Position numbers and translations under genes: made by a program. A stretch of DNA of 64,000 bases from Brucella haematophila. Its GTDB lineage: Bacteria > Pseudomonadota > Alphaproteobacteria > Rhizobiales > Rhizobiaceae. The notes under the pieces were generated by a model. It had not been told where the DNA came from. It saw only the letters and a list, made by a program, of their open reading frames with translations, and did not search any database. Position 1 is the first letter of the stretch, and every line of letters begins with the position of its first letter. This document shows, one piece after another, positions 16,995 through 26,083 of this stretch. Location of the stretch: assembly GCF_005938105.1 (NCBI RefSeq), contig NZ_VCPE01000008.1, positions 62,001 to 126,000 of the forward strand, in the 5' to 3' direction.

Positions 16995-17814
16995 GACTAC
17001 CCTTCCGCATGAGCGCTTCCGCCCGCTTCAGGAGAAGATCAAGTACAAAACCGACAACACCTACAACGATCATGCCAACGATAACGATATCGAGCTGGAA
17101 GAGGGTGCGCCCCCAGACCATCATATAACCAAGCCCGTCAGTACCCGCGAGCATTTCCACAACGATTAGGGAAACAAATGCCTGACTGAGCGAAAGCCGA
17201 ACCCCGCTTGCGATATAGGGAGCCATGGCCGGAATCGTCAACTTGAAAAACCGGGTCCGTGCACGGAGGCCTAGGATGTCGGCGACCTCGTTAAACCCCT
17301 TGGGAATGTTTCGGGCTCCTTCCGCAGTACTGATAGCCATGGGTACAAAACAGGCTTTGGAAAGAACGATGATTTTCACGCTTTCTTCGATGCCGAATAG
17401 CAGGATGAGAATGGGCAACCACCCAAGAGAAGGTACAGCAGCAAGCGCTCTGAAGCTTGGCCCCAGATAGGCCTCTGCGATTTTAGATTTCCCAATCAGG
17501 AGACCGAACGCAAAGCCGAGGGATGATCCGATCAGAAAGCCCTCGGCGATGCGTTGGAAGCTGACGACGGCGGCAGAGAATATGTCACCGTCCTTCAGAA
17601 GATCCAGAAACGTCTTGAAGACCAAATCCGGCCGTGGAAGTACTTGCGGCGATATCCAGCTATTGGCCGACGCGATCCACCAGAGAACAAGCAGGCAAAC
17701 CGGCCCGGTCAAGGCCAGAACTGAGCTTGCGATGCGAGACTGCAGTTTCGCCAGTCGCTCGACTTTCATTCTCCGGGAGACGCTAAAGTCGGCTCCAGCT
17801 TCGAACGTCGCCAT
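16987..17814 (-). CDS. Sulfonate/taurine-type ABC transporter permease 2
   Basis: 275-residue permease of the SsuC/TauC class, about six membrane segments after a hydrophilic N-terminus of roughly 30 residues; the contact loop reads EVADILGLRARTRFFKLTIPAMAPYIASG. The ATG at 17814 has GGAGAAGG about five bases upstream and starts 13 bases after the binding-protein stop. Together with the permease at 16221-16994 and the ATPase it forms the membrane part of one importer. Confidence 0.9.
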   Translation of the reverse strand: MATFEAGADFSVSRRMKVERLAKLQSRIASSVLALTGPVCLLVLWWIASANSWISPQVLPRPDLVFKTFLDLLKDGDIFSAAVVSFQRIAEGFLIGSSLGFAFGLLIGKSKIAEAYLGPSFRALAAVPSLGWLPILILLFGIEESVKIIVLSKACFVPMAISTAEGARNIPKGFNEVADILGLRARTRFFKLTIPAMAPYIASGVRLSLSQAFVSLIVVEMLAGTDGLGYMMVWGRTLFQLDIVIVGMIVVGVVGFVLDLLLKRAEALMRKGSHV

Positions 17815-17827
17815 CAGCCTTCTCCGA

Positions 17828-18886
17828 TCAGTTCAGAAGTTCACCCGTCGCGGAACGATCAGGCCACAACGACTGAAGGTTCAATGTCTTGATGGCATTC
17901 TCCACGTAGTTTCTATCGACCCATGTATCGAGATCGATATCATGCCTAATGAGCTTCTGCTGCTTGTCGAAGTCGATGCCGCTGCGATAACGCGCCGCAA
18001 AGAAACCATCGAGACGCGGATTGTACTTCTTACCAAGCTCGCCGCCTTCATTGGACTTGCGAATGACCGCGATTGGCGACCCTGCCCGCGACCAGATATT
18101 GAATGCCTCTTCCCGATTTTTGTCATCCGACAGCCATTGCGCGGCTTTGACAAAACCCGTCACGACTTTCTGCGTTGCTTCCGGGTAAGTTTTGCGGAAC
18201 TTGTCGGTGACGAGGAATGCACCGAAGCCGTCGCCAGTCGCTCCAGCATTGGAGGATTTGTAAAAGATCTTGGCCAGACCTTTGTCCTCAAGTGGAAGCA
18301 GGAAGTCTGCCCCGAATACGGCATCGACGCTCTTTGCTGCAATAGCCGCAAGCTGGTCCGCATTTTTCAGATCGACGATGGTGATATCTTTTTCTGACAA
18401 ACCAGCATTGTTGAGAGCCGTAATCAATGCCCAATGAATGATGGTTGCCTTCTGGATGGCAACTTTCTTGCCCTTCAGGTCAGCAATGGATTTGATGTCG
18501 AGATCAGGTCTGGACGCGCCAAAGATCGTTGTACCACCATAGGACGCGAGGATGACCGTATCGAGACCATTGGCTTTACCGATGATATTCGGAACAGCGC
18601 CATAGGACGCGAAGTCAAGCTGACCGTTGGACAGCGCTTCGTTGATGGCCGGTCCGGTTCCCGTGAAGTAAGTGAACTCGATCTTGGTGGGAGTGCCTTT
18701 GAATTCATCGGCGATGAAGCCCTTCGCATCAGCAATGGCCTGAAGTCCAACGCCGAATGGCGTCCCGAACCCAAAGCCCACATCGCCAAAGCGAATAGTC
18801 GCGGGCGTATCCTCGGCATGTGATGGCGCTGCCGCAGCTGTTAGAACGCCGACAGCCAGCAGCATTGTTGATAGAAAACGTCTCAT
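17828..18886 (-). CDS. ABC transporter substrate-binding protein, SsuA/NMT1 type
   Basis: 352-residue exported protein: signal peptide ending at about SHAED (residues 22-26), then a two-lobe fold of the NMT1/SsuA class (ligands in this class are sulfonates, nitrate, or thiamine precursors). GGAG is seven bases before the ATG. It begins 12 bases after the ferredoxin gene, linking a redox enzyme and a transporter in one operon. The ligand is unknown; an organosulfur compound is the best guess from the neighbouring sulfatase and the ATPase class. Confidence 0.87.
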   Translation of the reverse strand: MRRFLSTMLLAVGVLTAAAAPSHAEDTPATIRFGDVGFGFGTPFGVGLQAIADAKGFIADEFKGTPTKIEFTYFTGTGPAINEALSNGQLDFASYGAVPNIIGKANGLDTVILASYGGTTIFGASRPDLDIKSIADLKGKKVAIQKATIIHWALITALNNAGLSEKDITIVDLKNADQLAAIAAKSVDAVFGADFLLPLEDKGLAKIFYKSSNAGATGDGFGAFLVTDKFRKTYPEATQKVVTGFVKAAQWLSDDKNREEAFNIWSRAGSPIAVIRKSNEGGELGKKYNPRLDGFFAARYRSGIDFDKQQKLIRHDIDLDTWVDRNYVENAIKTLNLQSLWPDRSATGELLN

Positions 18887-18898
18887 AGATTTCTCCAG

Positions 18899-19237
18899 TC
18901 AGGGTATGATTTTGCCGGTCTCGAAGATCCGGTAACTCCAGTCGCCAGCCGTTCCGCGTGGCTTGGCATTTTTCCATCCCATCTCACGACGGAAGCTGCC
19001 CATCACGCCTCGTGCGATGAGTTCGCTCTCTATCGCGCCTTCAATTGCCTCGGAAAGAGGCGACACATAGAGCGCGTCTGTCGGACAAAAAAGCTCACAT
19101 AAGAAGCAGGTTTGGCAGTCCGATTGCCGCACGATGATGGGAGCGCTATCGGGTACTGCCTCGAACACATCGTCTGGACAGGCCTCAACACAAAGATCGC
19201 ACTTGATGCAACGGTCTTCACTAACGATCTCTATCAT
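18899..19237 (-). CDS. 2[4Fe-4S] ferredoxin-type protein (AprB-like)
   Basis: 112-residue protein with two complete cluster motifs of the form CxxCxxCxxxCP: one at about residues 10-21 (starting CIKCDLC) and one at about 44-55 (CQTCFLC). The order, the spacing and the acidic linker resemble the beta subunit of APS reductase. Its ATG overlaps the stop codon of the flavoprotein gene (ATGA), so the two are made together and very probably form one enzyme in which the ferredoxin passes electrons to or from the FAD. The C-terminal third is not like a plain ferredoxin and may hold the contact surface. Confidence 0.87.
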   Translation of the reverse strand: MIEIVSEDRCIKCDLCVEACPDDVFEAVPDSAPIIVRQSDCQTCFLCELFCPTDALYVSPLSEAIEGAIESELIARGVMGSFRREMGWKNAKPRGTAGDWSYRIFETGKIIP

Positions 19238-20796
19238 GATGCTGCACTCACTCGATCTTCGGTCTGGAACGAAGCCCAGATGTTGTCGACACCACCGGAG
19301 TCAATCGGCTTAGCCATGGCGGGATTGGTTTCGGGAAAATCCGTACGTCGCTGCAAGCCGCGGCTTTCCTTGCGTAACAGCGCGCTATGGGTCGCCCATC
19401 GAGCGGTTGCGATAAGTGCTTCGACCTCACGCACTTTGGTTGTGCGTTGCAATCGCCAGCTCTCGTCCTGCCAAAATGTAGCTAACCTGTCGGATATGGC
19501 GACCAGACGATCATGGTTCCTGAAGAACCCGCCATCCAGCGGAAGAACCTGTCGTTTGACATCGTTCAAGACCGCATCGACATCGCCGGTTGCCTGATTG
19601 GCCCGTTCGCTCAATTGGGCATTAGCGGAACGCACCTCACGGTCACGCCATTTTGTGCCAAGCAATTGCACAAACTTGGCTGCGTCCTCGCCAGCCCAGG
19701 AGCCTGTCGCCATCGCCCAGCTGGAGTTCGGTCCGCCTCCGCCACTCGAAGCCCCAGACATGCCCAGACGCGAGGCAGCATCACCGGCAGCAAACAGGCC
19801 GGGAATCGTCGTCGTTGTGCGATCATCAATCTTGAGGCCGCCAGTACCGCGCACTGTCCCTTCATGGCGAAGGGTGATGGGAAAACGTTGTGTGAATGGG
19901 TCGATCCCCATACGGTCGAATGGAACAAAAATGTTTGGCTGGCCCCGGCGAAAGCCCTCCTGAAGGCGGGGTGGCGCCTTGTCGAGAACGGCATAGACTG
20001 GCCCCCTGATCAGTTCCCGCGCGACAACGCTTTGACGGTCCCCTGCCGCTGAAAGTTCATTGCCCTGCTCGTCGCTGAAACTGCCCCAGAAATAGACCAC
20101 GCCTTTCGTAACACTCGAATAGGCGGGAGAAATGCCAAACTGTGCTGAAAACTCCATGCCGGAAAGAACAGCGCCCGCCTCGGCAGCCATAAGGTAACCG
20201 TCGCCGGTGAGGTTGTTGGTGCCAAGCGCGCCGCTTCTGAACGCACAGCCACCTGTGGCAATTACAACTGCTCCGGAACGGATATGCAGCGTTTCGCCTG
20301 ATCTACGATATCGCGCGATGGCACCCGCAACCGCCCCATCGGACACGAGCAATTCTTCAATCGGGCAATGGTCAATTATCTGGACACCGGCCTTGATGAG
20401 CTTCTGCCGCATGAACCGCAGATAGTCGGGTCCCCGCAGCATGCCACGATAGGGTGTTCCATCTTCGTAAGTTGGGAAGTCGTAGCCCCATTGGGCGAGG
20501 AGATCGAGGTTCTCGTAAGTCCGGTCGAGCACGCGTTCGATGCGTTCCTGCTCGGCAAAACCCTGTCCCAACCGCACCCTCTGTGTGACCGTCGCGCTCC
20601 GTTCGGCAGTACCGCGACGTGTGTAGATCGTCGTGGTGTTACCGGCAGCGGTGGCACCGCTCGTGCCAACATATCCCTTTTCGACAAGTACGACACTCGC
20701 ACCGTTGGCAGCGGCATTCCAGGCGGCCCAGCAACCTGCTGGCCCTCCTCCAACAACAAGCACATCCGTTGATATTTCTAACGTATTTTTGGTCAT
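19234..20796 (-). CDS. FAD-dependent oxidoreductase, AprA/fumarate reductase-like
   Basis: 520-residue flavoprotein of the succinate dehydrogenase/fumarate reductase/APS reductase alpha class. The FAD motif VVGGGPAGCWAA is near the N-terminus, GTSGATAAGN follows it, and the C-terminal FAD-binding stretch includes GLFAAGDAASR and SGGGGPNSSWA. Two in-frame ATGs (20808, 20796) are possible; I prefer 20796, which has GAGAG just upstream, but the choice is weak. It heads an operon with a two-cluster ferredoxin and a sulfonate-type importer, and no sulfite reductase is nearby, so sulfate respiration is unlikely. An oxidoreductase acting on the imported organic compound is more likely. Confidence 0.85.
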   Translation of the reverse strand: MTKNTLEISTDVLVVGGGPAGCWAAWNAAANGASVVLVEKGYVGTSGATAAGNTTTIYTRRGTAERSATVTQRVRLGQGFAEQERIERVLDRTYENLDLLAQWGYDFPTYEDGTPYRGMLRGPDYLRFMRQKLIKAGVQIIDHCPIEELLVSDGAVAGAIARYRRSGETLHIRSGAVVIATGGCAFRSGALGTNNLTGDGYLMAAEAGAVLSGMEFSAQFGISPAYSSVTKGVVYFWGSFSDEQGNELSAAGDRQSVVARELIRGPVYAVLDKAPPRLQEGFRRGQPNIFVPFDRMGIDPFTQRFPITLRHEGTVRGTGGLKIDDRTTTTIPGLFAAGDAASRLGMSGASSGGGGPNSSWAMATGSWAGEDAAKFVQLLGTKWRDREVRSANAQLSERANQATGDVDAVLNDVKRQVLPLDGGFFRNHDRLVAISDRLATFWQDESWRLQRTTKVREVEALIATARWATHSALLRKESRGLQRRTDFPETNPAMAKPIDSGGVDNIWASFQTEDRVSAAS

Positions 20797-20943
20797 GGTC
20801 TCTCGCATTCGCGAAAAACCTATAATTTATATAGAATTTATCAAGGAAGGTTCAGATGGTCGCGGCGGCGAGAGTTGGAATAGTTTTCCATATTGGAGAA
20901 ACACCTCGAAAACGCGTGAATGATCACGCCGCAGATATTAAAT

Positions 20944-20983
20944 AATCAGGGAGTCCCACCGTCGTCATGGGAGCCCCCTGATT
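20944..20983 (-). terminator. Terminator of the arylsulfatase gene
   Basis: On the minus strand AATCAGGG pairs with CCCTGATT across an inner CCCA/TGGG stem, and the hairpin is followed by ATTTAAT. It lies about 45 bases after the sulfatase stop codon. A second imperfect stem (20991-21001 with 21009-21019, one G-T pair) sits between it and the gene. Confidence 0.6.
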
Positions 20984-21026
20984 AGCAGTCGCCTGGCGCT
21001 CGCAATCGGAGCGTCAGGCAAGAGAT

Positions 21027-22700
21027 TTACTTGCCTCCCGTATTGTTGAGGGACGCCATCAAACTCTCAATCATCTGGTCGACGCTGAAGCTCGCAGGGC
21101 GTTGGCTCGGTGGAAAATCCCTGAACGTCTGCAGGAACGGCGCAACTTTGGAGACCCCATAGGCTGCCAGATAGCCATTCTTGAACAGGAAGTCGTAATA
21201 CTGATCCGAAACAATATCGGCGCGTTCAAATGGATCCATCCTGAGGTTGAATACCTTTGGAACACGCAGGCATGTGAACGGATTCGCCCAGACTTGCAGA
21301 CCTCCGGGCGCGCGCTGTTCGCAGAAGACAAGCTTCCAGTTGTCATAGCGTATTGCAACCAGATTGCCGTCGTCATTAAAGTAGAAGAACTCGCTACGGG
21401 CCGACTTAGGCTCCTGTCCCGTGAGGAACGGGAGCTGATTGAATCCATCAAGATGGACCTTGAACTGGTTGCCGTTAATAGTCTTGCCCTTGAGAAGCTC
21501 ATCCTTGATGTTTTGATCACCTGCTGCAGCCAGAAGCGTCGGGAACCAATCAAGGCCTGACATGATCTGGTTGGTTACTTCGCCCGGTTTGATATGGCCC
21601 GGCCACCGCACGAGCGCGGGTACGCGGAAAGCGCCTTCCCAGTTGGTATCTTTTTCGGACCGGAAAGGCGTGGTTGCCGCATCGGGCCACGAAAACTGGT
21701 TGGGGCCATTATCTGTCGTGTAAACGACGATGGTGTTATCGGCGACGCCAAGGTCATCCAGCTTTTTGAGCAGCTTACCCACATCGCCATCGTGTTCGAC
21801 CATGCCATCGGCATATTCATTGCCGGGCATACCGCTCTGCCCCTTCATGGAATCCCGAACATGGGTGAAGGCGTGCATTCGCGTTGTATTCATCCATGTG
21901 AAGAATGGCTTGCCTTCCTTAACCTTTCGCTCCATGAAATCCAAAGCAGCATCGGTCGTTTCATCATCGACCGTTTCCATGCGCTTGCGGTTCAAAGGGC
22001 CTGTATCCTCGATTTTTCCGTCAGCGAAGGTTCTGAGCACACCACGCGGCGCATTTGCCTTTACCCACTCAGTGTCTTCTTTGGGGTAGTAGGGCCGCTC
22101 GGGTTCCTCTTCCGCATCAAGATGATAAAGATTGCCGAAGAATTCATCGAAGCCATGATTGGTGGGCAGGTACTCGTCGCGATCGCCGAGATGGTTCTTG
22201 CCGAACTGGCCAGTTGCATAGCCAAGCGGCTTAAGAGCCTGTGCGATGGTGATATCGCGCGGTTGAAGGCCGACTGTTGCACCGGGAATACCGACTTTGC
22301 AAAGCCCTGTGCGCAGGCACACCTGCCCGGTGATGAATGTCGAACGTCCCGCCGTGCACGAGTTTTCCGCGTAATAATCGGTGAACCTCAAGCCTTCTTT
22401 GGCAATACGGTCGATATTCGGCGTCCGATACCCCAGCAACCCGTCAGAATAGGCACTGATATTGGTGATACCGATATCATCCCCGAATATCACAAGGATA
22501 TTCGGCTTGCCGGTGCCTTGCGATGGCTGCGAAGTTGCGGGCGTTTCCGTTGTGGTTGTTGCCGCCGGGGTTTGCTGTGCCTGCGCGTGCATCGGAACCA
22601 ACGCTGTCGTACCCAGCGCAGCGCCTACGGCAGCGACGAGCAGGCAATTCTGGAGGCCTTTCCATGATCCGCCTCCGCTCTTGTAGAACTTGTACGTCAT
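21027..22700 (-). CDS. Exported arylsulfatase (type I sulfatase)
   Basis: 557-residue sulfatase of the alkaline-phosphatase superfamily. A signal peptide ending near AQAQQ (residues 38-43) directs it to the periplasm. The first metal site is Asp74-Asp75 (FGDDIG), and Cys115 in SCTAGR is the residue converted to formylglycine; the core CxAxR fits the maturation motif. A GGAG site seven bases upstream selects the ATG at 22700. It hydrolyses sulfate esters, releasing sulfate and an alcohol or phenol. The gene is a single unit with its own terminator, placed between a sulfonate-type importer and the aromatic island, so it may feed either sulfur or aromatic carbon supply. Confidence 0.9.
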   Translation of the reverse strand: MTYKFYKSGGGSWKGLQNCLLVAAVGAALGTTALVPMHAQAQQTPAATTTTETPATSQPSQGTGKPNILVIFGDDIGITNISAYSDGLLGYRTPNIDRIAKEGLRFTDYYAENSCTAGRSTFITGQVCLRTGLCKVGIPGATVGLQPRDITIAQALKPLGYATGQFGKNHLGDRDEYLPTNHGFDEFFGNLYHLDAEEEPERPYYPKEDTEWVKANAPRGVLRTFADGKIEDTGPLNRKRMETVDDETTDAALDFMERKVKEGKPFFTWMNTTRMHAFTHVRDSMKGQSGMPGNEYADGMVEHDGDVGKLLKKLDDLGVADNTIVVYTTDNGPNQFSWPDAATTPFRSEKDTNWEGAFRVPALVRWPGHIKPGEVTNQIMSGLDWFPTLLAAAGDQNIKDELLKGKTINGNQFKVHLDGFNQLPFLTGQEPKSARSEFFYFNDDGNLVAIRYDNWKLVFCEQRAPGGLQVWANPFTCLRVPKVFNLRMDPFERADIVSDQYYDFLFKNGYLAAYGVSKVAPFLQTFRDFPPSQRPASFSVDQMIESLMASLNNTGGK

Positions 22701-22852
22701 CACGTTCTCCGTAAATTGGTGTCGCAACAGCAGTGAGGCTGTTTAAGCTGACGCCGAAGTCTGCGGAAAAGTGATCCTTCACGTAAGTACTTAACAGTAA
22801 CATGGAAATGTTCGGAATAATTGTGATCGAAAGGCCTGCACCATCAACAAAA

Positions 22853-22871
22853 CCTGCCGCGAAAAGGCAGG
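22853..22871 (-). terminator. Rho-independent terminator of the outer-membrane channel gene
   Basis: CCTGCC-7 bases-GGCAGG forms a stem and is followed on the minus strand by TTTTGTTG. It is about 30 bases after the stop codon of the gene at 22902-23879 and ends the minus-strand run that comes from the aromatic island. Confidence 0.65.
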
Positions 22872-22901
22872 ATTAGTGCCGTCCGCTTCAATTCAGAACG
22901 G

Positions 22902-23879
22902 TCACTCGGCCTTCTTTGCGGCACGAGGGGAAAAGGCGAGCGTAGCCCAGATATTCCACCCCTGAGGCCGATTTTTCGCGCCGAATTCAAAGTAAGTTTT
23001 GAGATTGATGAAAGCGGATGTCTTTTCACCAACATCGAAGTTGTAACCAATTTGCGGACCGATGCCGAAAACACGCGATTTGAAGTCACCGAGCGTCGCA
23101 CCATCCCCGCGATCGCCTGTAATCTGCTGATAGGCATACCCAGCGACACCAACATAGACATGTTTGTTGAGGAATTGTGACGCGCCCCAGTCAACATGAG
23201 CATCAACGCCATTTTGATAATCGGTATCGGGGTTCTTGAAATTATAGGTCAAACCACCGACGATCGAAAATTCGCGCATGGTTGATGGATTGAAATAAGT
23301 ATAGCCAAGACCGCCATCAATCGCGCCGTGGCCAATCCCTAAGTTGGCGAGCCGGTCTGGATCATAGGAGCCCACGGGAATGTCGCCTGTGATGTAGGCA
23401 AGATAGTTATCGACCCCATCGTTCCATTTCAACGTAGCCTGAGGCAACAGGTCGCCAAACGCCGTTTTGCTTTCGCAGCGTTCGCCGGAGATATGACGCC
23501 CGAGTGGTCCGGTCAGGGTTGCGTCCACGCAGGCATTGTTGCGTCCCGCAACTGCAAGCAGACTGACGGCAAATTGCGCACCCCATAATGGTTGGGCGAA
23601 TGTGTAGGTCGGCCCGAACGCAACAAGATCACCTCGGCCCCTGACGCCAAGGTCAACCCGCCCATCGCCACCACGAGGAAATGCTTCGCTTGCCCCTGCG
23701 CTGACGGAAGGGTGAAGATAAACTGTCGCAAAGGACCAACCGGGCTGCGCTGGCACTGCGGCAAAGCTCGCATAAAGCCCGGGAAGCCAGAAACTGACAC
23801 CACCTTCATCCGCATATGCTGCGTGGGTTGTCAGCAAAGCCGCACTTGTTAAGAAGAGCACCTTGAAGTGTCTGATCAT
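22902..23879 (-). CDS. Outer-membrane channel, phenol-degradation MetA (SphA) type
   Basis: 325-residue protein with a signal peptide (cleavage near AYADE, residues 21-25) and alternating hydrophobic/polar strands rich in aromatic residues, ending in an outer-membrane-like pattern. The SFWLPGLYASFAAVP opening and the NFDVG and YFEFGAKNR segments match the family of outer-membrane proteins found next to phenol and aromatic degradation genes. Such proteins are thought to let hydrophobic aromatic compounds through the outer membrane. It lies 226 bases downstream of quiC on the same strand; that gap shows only a weak hairpin and an AT-rich stretch that could hold a promoter. Confidence 0.8.
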   Translation of the reverse strand: MIRHFKVLFLTSAALLTTHAAYADEGGVSFWLPGLYASFAAVPAQPGWSFATVYLHPSVSAGASEAFPRGGDGRVDLGVRGRGDLVAFGPTYTFAQPLWGAQFAVSLLAVAGRNNACVDATLTGPLGRHISGERCESKTAFGDLLPQATLKWNDGVDNYLAYITGDIPVGSYDPDRLANLGIGHGAIDGGLGYTYFNPSTMREFSIVGGLTYNFKNPDTDYQNGVDAHVDWGASQFLNKHVYVGVAGYAYQQITGDRGDGATLGDFKSRVFGIGPQIGYNFDVGEKTSAFINLKTYFEFGAKNRPQGWNIWATLAFSPRAAKKAE

Positions 23880-24105
23880 GGTTTCCCCTCCGGATCAGTC
23901 CACAATCAAGATACTCGAGTTGATTTCCCGCGCAACATTTACTTATTGGAATGCAGTAGATTTCATCCAATTTACCGTTACGTACTTTAAATCAACCACC
24001 ATTTCTTGCGCAGCAAGCTTAAGACAAGAGCAGGGGGCGAGGCCGAGGAGATATGCTTGCTGTGACGGCGCGATTAAACGTCGTCACGCAATTCGCCAAA
24101 GCGAT

Positions 24106-26001
24106 TTATAACATCATTCTCGGCATGCCGTCGGGCCTCAGATAGCGCCGAAGTGCTGCAATACGGAAGATGGCATTCACGGCCCCATATCCTTTATAGC
24201 CGCGCCGCTGCACAACTTCGAAGAAGAAGCCCTGATCATCGGTCGGGCTGTAGAGCTGGAAATATTCACCGGTCTCATCGCGATCATAGAGAACATTGGC
24301 GGCTTTGAGCTTATCCGTGAAATCCGGATCGAGGCCGAGCCGCGCTTCAAGATCGTCATAATAGTTGGGCGAAATTTCCAGCGTATGAAAGCCGTTGGCT
24401 TTCAGTGCTGAAGCCGTCGCAAAAATATCGTCGGTGGCAAATGCAAGATGCTGAATACCGGAGCCGAAGGTTTCGGCGATGAAACGGCCAGCCAATGTGC
24501 GCCGGTTTTCAGCACCATTAAGCGTGATCCGCAGCGATCCGCTGTCATTTTCTACGACCTGACTGCGCACGACGCCGCCCGGATCGACAATATCAACCAT
24601 AGGCGATTTCCGGGATTCCGTAAGCGACGCGTAGAACAGAAGCCAGGTCAAAAGCTCGTCGAACTTCATCGTCTGGGCAACATGGTCGATATGGGTAAGC
24701 CCAACACCATGGAAGCTGCCAGCCTCAGCGACCGGCTCGAACTCTATATCGAAGATACGACCTAAATCGGTCTTTTCATCAAGGAAATAGATCAGTCCGC
24801 CGCCGACACCGCGTATCGCTGGCATACCGATTTCACCGGGATCGAGCGGTTGCTCGAACGGCTCCGCGCCCAAGGCTATTGCTCTCGCTTGTGCCGCTGC
24901 GGCGTCATCGACGACAAGGCCCATGGCATAGGCCGTTGTGCCGTGAACAGCATAGGCCGAGCTTGCAAAGCCGCGTATATCGGTATTGACGACCAGATTG
25001 ATCTCACCTTGGCGATAGAGCGCCACATCCTTGGTTTTGTGCTTGCCTGCAAGCTGAAATCCCAAGGCGCCGAGCACCGATGCGAGCCTATCCGCACTCT
25101 CGGCATGGGCTGTGAACTCGATAAAGCTGACGCGCTCCACCTTGGCTCTTGCAGGCATATCGGTCACAGTCAGCCGGTTTTCAGGCTCGACGCGCCGGAC
25201 CTGATCGCCAAGATAAATCAACGAGCGACGGCCATCGGCCGCAATGGACGCGGGCAACCCACCACGAAACTGATCGTTGAAAATCTCCAGCGAAAAATAG
25301 CCGTCATAACCGGTCGCGGCCACGGCGCGCATGAAATCCAGAACCGGCAGGTCACCCTCACCCGGCATATTGCGATAGTGACGGCTCCAATAAAGCAGAT
25401 CCATATCGATCAGCGGTGCGTCTGCCATCTGGACGATGAACAGCTTTTCCTTCGGAATGGACCTGATCGAATTCACGTCAATCTTGCGCGCAAGCGTGTG
25501 GAAACTATCAAGGATCAGGCCAACATTGGGATGATCTGCGCGGCGCACAATCTCCCAGGCATCGCGATGGTCGTTAATGTGGCGCCCCCAGGCGAGCGCC
25601 TCGTAACCCACACGCAAATTGCGGCGAGCGGCCCGTTCACCAAGCTCGCGGAAGTCATCAGCTGCCCGATCAAGGCCGCCCATAGCAACCGGCGATATAT
25701 TCGAACACACAAGAACGAGATCCGTGCCAAGCTCCTGCATCAGATCGAACTTGCGCTCGGCGCGGTCGAAGGTGCGGCTACGCAACGGCTCCGGCATGCC
25801 CTCAAAATCGCGAAAAGGCTGAAACAACGTTATTTCTAGGCCAAGATCGCGGGCCATGCGGCCAACCTGACGCGGGCTTTCATCGAAAGTGAGAAAGTCA
25901 TTCTCGAAAATCTCGACACCGTCAAAGCCAGCTTTGGCAATGGCTTCGAGTTTTTGTGGCAGATCACCACTGATCGAAACCGTTGCTATCGAAGTCTTCA
26001 T
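24106..26001 (-). CDS. quiC: 3-Dehydroshikimate dehydratase fused to HPPD-like domain (QuiC)
   Basis: 631-residue fusion protein. Residues 1-280 form a sugar-phosphate-isomerase-like TIM barrel; Glu134, Asp165, Gln191 and Glu239 are present at the positions I recall as metal ligands of Pseudomonas QuiC1. Residues 290-631 form a 4-hydroxyphenylpyruvate-dioxygenase-like VOC domain with the His, His, Glu triad (HIDHVA, IQHLAF, FFFEVV). The N-terminal part converts 3-dehydroshikimate to protocatechuate; the role of the C-terminal part is unclear in the family. AGGAGAG seven bases upstream fixes the ATG at 26001. It stands in a minus-strand run with a shikimate-dehydrogenase-like enzyme and gal genes, giving the route into ring cleavage. 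Confidence 0.9.
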   Translation of the reverse strand: MKTSIATVSISGDLPQKLEAIAKAGFDGVEIFENDFLTFDESPRQVGRMARDLGLEITLFQPFRDFEGMPEPLRSRTFDRAERKFDLMQELGTDLVLVCSNISPVAMGGLDRAADDFRELGERAARRNLRVGYEALAWGRHINDHRDAWEIVRRADHPNVGLILDSFHTLARKIDVNSIRSIPKEKLFIVQMADAPLIDMDLLYWSRHYRNMPGEGDLPVLDFMRAVAATGYDGYFSLEIFNDQFRGGLPASIAADGRRSLIYLGDQVRRVEPENRLTVTDMPARAKVERVSFIEFTAHAESADRLASVLGALGFQLAGKHKTKDVALYRQGEINLVVNTDIRGFASSAYAVHGTTAYAMGLVVDDAAAAQARAIALGAEPFEQPLDPGEIGMPAIRGVGGGLIYFLDEKTDLGRIFDIEFEPVAEAGSFHGVGLTHIDHVAQTMKFDELLTWLLFYASLTESRKSPMVDIVDPGGVVRSQVVENDSGSLRITLNGAENRRTLAGRFIAETFGSGIQHLAFATDDIFATASALKANGFHTLEISPNYYDDLEARLGLDPDFTDKLKAANVLYDRDETGEYFQLYSPTDDQGFFFEVVQRRGYKGYGAVNAIFRIAALRRYLRPDGMPRMML

Positions 26002-26083
26002 GGCGTGCTCTCCTGCTTCCGGTTCTTGTTGCACCCGCATTCAGCAAATTCGGGCCAGTATCGTCTATTGATTGGGCGTTGTT

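Noticed and set aside
15484-20796. Possible dissimilatory sulfur (Apr/Dsr) metabolism because of the AprA/AprB-like pair
   Set aside because: No sulfite reductase, ATP sulfurylase or Qmo-type genes are present and the operon ends in an ABC importer, so sulfate respiration is not supported.
21594-22667. Open frame of 357 codons opposite the arylsulfatase gene
   Set aside because: Shadow of a GC-rich coding strand; the sulfatase has all catalytic motifs and a ribosome-binding site, whereas this frame has none.
24061-24090. TGACG/CGTCA inverted repeat downstream of quiC as a terminator
   Set aside because: Only five paired bases with a long loop and no T-run; too weak to call.
24850-25839. Open frame of 329 codons opposite quiC
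   Set aside because: Antisense of a conserved enzyme with intact metal ligands; no ribosome-binding site or motif.
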